7,920 nt of DNA from Nitrospirota bacterium (GTDB taxonomy: Bacteria; Nitrospirota; Nitrospiria; Nitrospirales; UBA8639), in contig QJYE01000473.1 of the NCBI GenBank assembly GCA_003235785.1, positions 1 to 7,920 of the forward strand, written 5' to 3'. This document shows, piece after piece, positions 6,516-7,920 of the stretch. The notes beneath the pieces are model-generated. The model saw only the letters and a list, made by a program, of their open reading frames with translations. It was not told where the DNA came from and did not search any database. A program made the position numbers and the translations under genes. Numbering within the stretch: the stretch's first letter is position 1; every line of letters starts with the position of its first letter.

Positions 6516-7871
6516 TTATTTTCCCCCATCCTGCTCGGTTGTCTTTTCCTGTACTTCGATAGTCTCTTGTTGCCATTCTCCGACTTCTTGATTGATGGGA
6601 GCCTGTAAGGCAGGGGCTTTTGTGGATTGCAGGAGTTGTGTGGGGATGGCGCTCCGATGGCCGGAAATCATGAAGGCGATGGTGCAATTCAATAGAAGAT
6701 AGGGGCCGCTTGCGAGCCCAAAAAATTCCAAGCCCAACAGGATGGCGGTGATGGGGGTATTGATGGCCCCGGCCAAGAGGCCTGTGAGGCCTAAGGCCGC
6801 AAACAGGCTGGGATCTTGTCCGAGGCCCCAACCGAGGGCTGACCCACTGGTGGCCCCAACAAAACAGATGGGTAAAACAATGCCCCCGCTCCCCCCCATC
6901 TTCAGCGTCAAGGTGGTAGTCAGTATTTTCCCAAGAATCAAAGCCCAAATGATCGTGCCTCCTTCCAGGGCTCGTTGAATCGTTTCTTTTCCTAAGCCCA
7001 GCACTTCTGGTGAAACAAGCCAGCCAATTCCCAGGAGCAGGCAGCCGCCAATGGCCCCTTGAAGGGGAGGCGAAGCCGGCAAGTGATACAGAAGGCGTTT
7101 CCCGCCGTTGAGGCATTCCACAAACATCATTGAGCTGAGACCGAAGACCACTCCGCCCACTAATGCGTACATCAATAGCTTGGTATCGAAATTGGGAAAA
7201 GACGATGCGACAAAATGCATGTCAGGCATTCCGAGAAATGAAGCGGTCAGATACCCCACCAGGGCCGCGACTACGGATGGAAAGAGAGCTTGATAGGCTA
7301 AGGATCCGACAAAGAGCGCTTCAATGCCAAACAAGGCACCAGCCAAGGGAGCGCCAAAGACCGACGCAAAGCCTGCGCTTAAGCCGCAGATGACTAACGT
7401 CTTCCGATCATACAAATCGCATTTCAGGATATCTGCGACAAAAGAAGAGAGCCCACTTCCAATTTGCACGCAAGGCCCTATATTGCCGGCAGAACCTCCA
7501 GTACCAATCGTGAGAAGTGTGGCCACAATTTTGGCTGGAACAACCTGCCAGCGCATTTTCCCTGAGTGAAGATGAATGGCTCGAATGACGCGTTCCACAC
7601 CCTGGCCGCCGGCTTCAGGAACCAGGGAAGAGGTAATCCAAGCGGAAAGCCCCAGCCCTAAAGGCAACAACCCATATGCCCAGGGTGCATGGGCCACAAG
7701 ATCAATAACCAGATTGAGTAAAAGGATAAACCCGGTACTTGTTGTTCCGACGAGCACACCTACTCCTGCAGCCAGAAGGAGCCATTTGGCCACATGGATG
7801 ACGAGAATGAATTCTTCTGAGAGTTGGCGAAGCATGGTCATCGCTAATGGGCGTTCCCTATCATGCACCAT
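6516..7871 (-). CDS. ClC-family anion channel/transporter with altered ion-path residues (possibly 5'-partial)
   Basis: This inner-membrane protein of 451 residues, counted from ATG 7871, has the alternating hydrophobic helices of the ClC family. The conserved loops are visible but changed: EAGGQGVE (86-93) for GSGIPE, GGSAGNIGPCVQIG (125-138) for GREGP, GAPLAGALFGIEA (173-185) for the segment ending in EE, GGSGGIVLP (326-334) for GxFxP, and GHRSAIP (404-410) near the inner-gate Tyr. Compared with E. coli ClcA, position 148 (external Glu) is Ile131 and position 203 (internal Glu) is Ala185. The hydrophilic tail has no CBS domain. ATG 7871 has no Shine-Dalgarno, and the frame is open upstream to the window edge (SKGYRYDPVIA before the Met), so the true start may lie beyond 7920. 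Met11 (7841) is another candidate. The 129 bases between it and the convergent STAS gene hold only a weak 5-bp hairpin. Transport of chloride rather than another anion is not proven. Confidence 0.85.
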   Translation of the reverse strand: MVHDRERPLAMTMLRQLSEEFILVIHVAKWLLLAAGVGVLVGTTSTGFILLLNLVIDLVAHAPWAYGLLPLGLGLSAWITSSLVPEAGGQGVERVIRAIHLHSGKMRWQVVPAKIVATLLTIGTGGSAGNIGPCVQIGSGLSSFVADILKCDLYDRKTLVICGLSAGFASVFGAPLAGALFGIEALFVGSLAYQALFPSVVAALVGYLTASFLGMPDMHFVASSFPNFDTKLLMYALVGGVVFGLSSMMFVECLNGGKRLLYHLPASPPLQGAIGGCLLLGIGWLVSPEVLGLGKETIQRALEGGTIIWALILGKILTTTLTLKMGGSGGIVLPICFVGATSGSALGWGLGQDPSLFAALGLTGLLAGAINTPITAILLGLEFFGLASGPYLLLNCTIAFMISGHRSAIPTQLLQSTKAPALQAPINQEVGEWQQETIEVQEKTTEQDGGK

Positions 7872-7920
7872 AGCAATGACTGGATCGTAACGGTAGCCCT
7901 TGGAAAAATGATGGGGTGAA

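Noticed and set aside
6406..7116. 236-codon - strand ORF within the ClC gene
   Set aside because: It is a shadow in another frame of the ClC coding region. Its composition is rich in Arg, His and Ser without any domain, while the ClC frame is fully motif-bearing.

Overview
The window looks like chromosomal DNA from a Gram-negative bacterium of moderate GC. It carries a lipoprotein with a type II signal peptide, Shine-Dalgarno sites of the AGGA type and TAG/TAA stops. The proteins remind me most of Nitrospirota (Nitrospira-like) genomes, but that is recollection and could not be searched. No rRNA, tRNA or CRISPR array is visible.

Left part (1-1170, + strand): an intact recO (recombination mediator) is followed 24 bases later by a small DUF971 / GBBH-N-like zinc-domain gene. 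The second gene is broken by one in-frame amber codon exactly where an internal repeat shows Trp should be. The conserved second half stays open in the same frame to 1169.

Scar region (1170-2010): about 620 bases hold no convincing gene, only a small hairpin and a 13-bp tandem duplication. They run into the frameshifted C-terminal remnant of an IS21-type IstB ATPase on the - strand. This looks like degraded mobile-element territory.

Middle (2011-5859, - strand): a small lipoprotein gene has a good sigma70-type promoter and a 24-bp near-palindrome touching its -35. Next comes a Ski2/HelY-like DExH helicase encoded as two open frames in the wrong order. The RecA2 plus C-terminal half (5859-4000) lies upstream of the N-terminal RecA1 half (3821-2766). 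Between them sits a 159-bp MITE-like element with 22-bp terminal inverted repeats, whose CTAG end supplies the stop codon of the RecA2 half. Both halves are long and free of internal stops, so either the rearrangement is recent or a two-subunit helicase is being maintained. This is the most interesting feature of the window.

Right part (6054-7920): a stand-alone STAS-domain protein (anti-sigma factor antagonist type) on the + strand converges with a ClC-family anion transporter on the - strand. All five classical ion-path positions of the ClC protein appear substituted, including the external gating Glu (Ile) and the internal proton Glu (Ala). Its reading frame stays open to the right edge, so its true start may lie outside the window.
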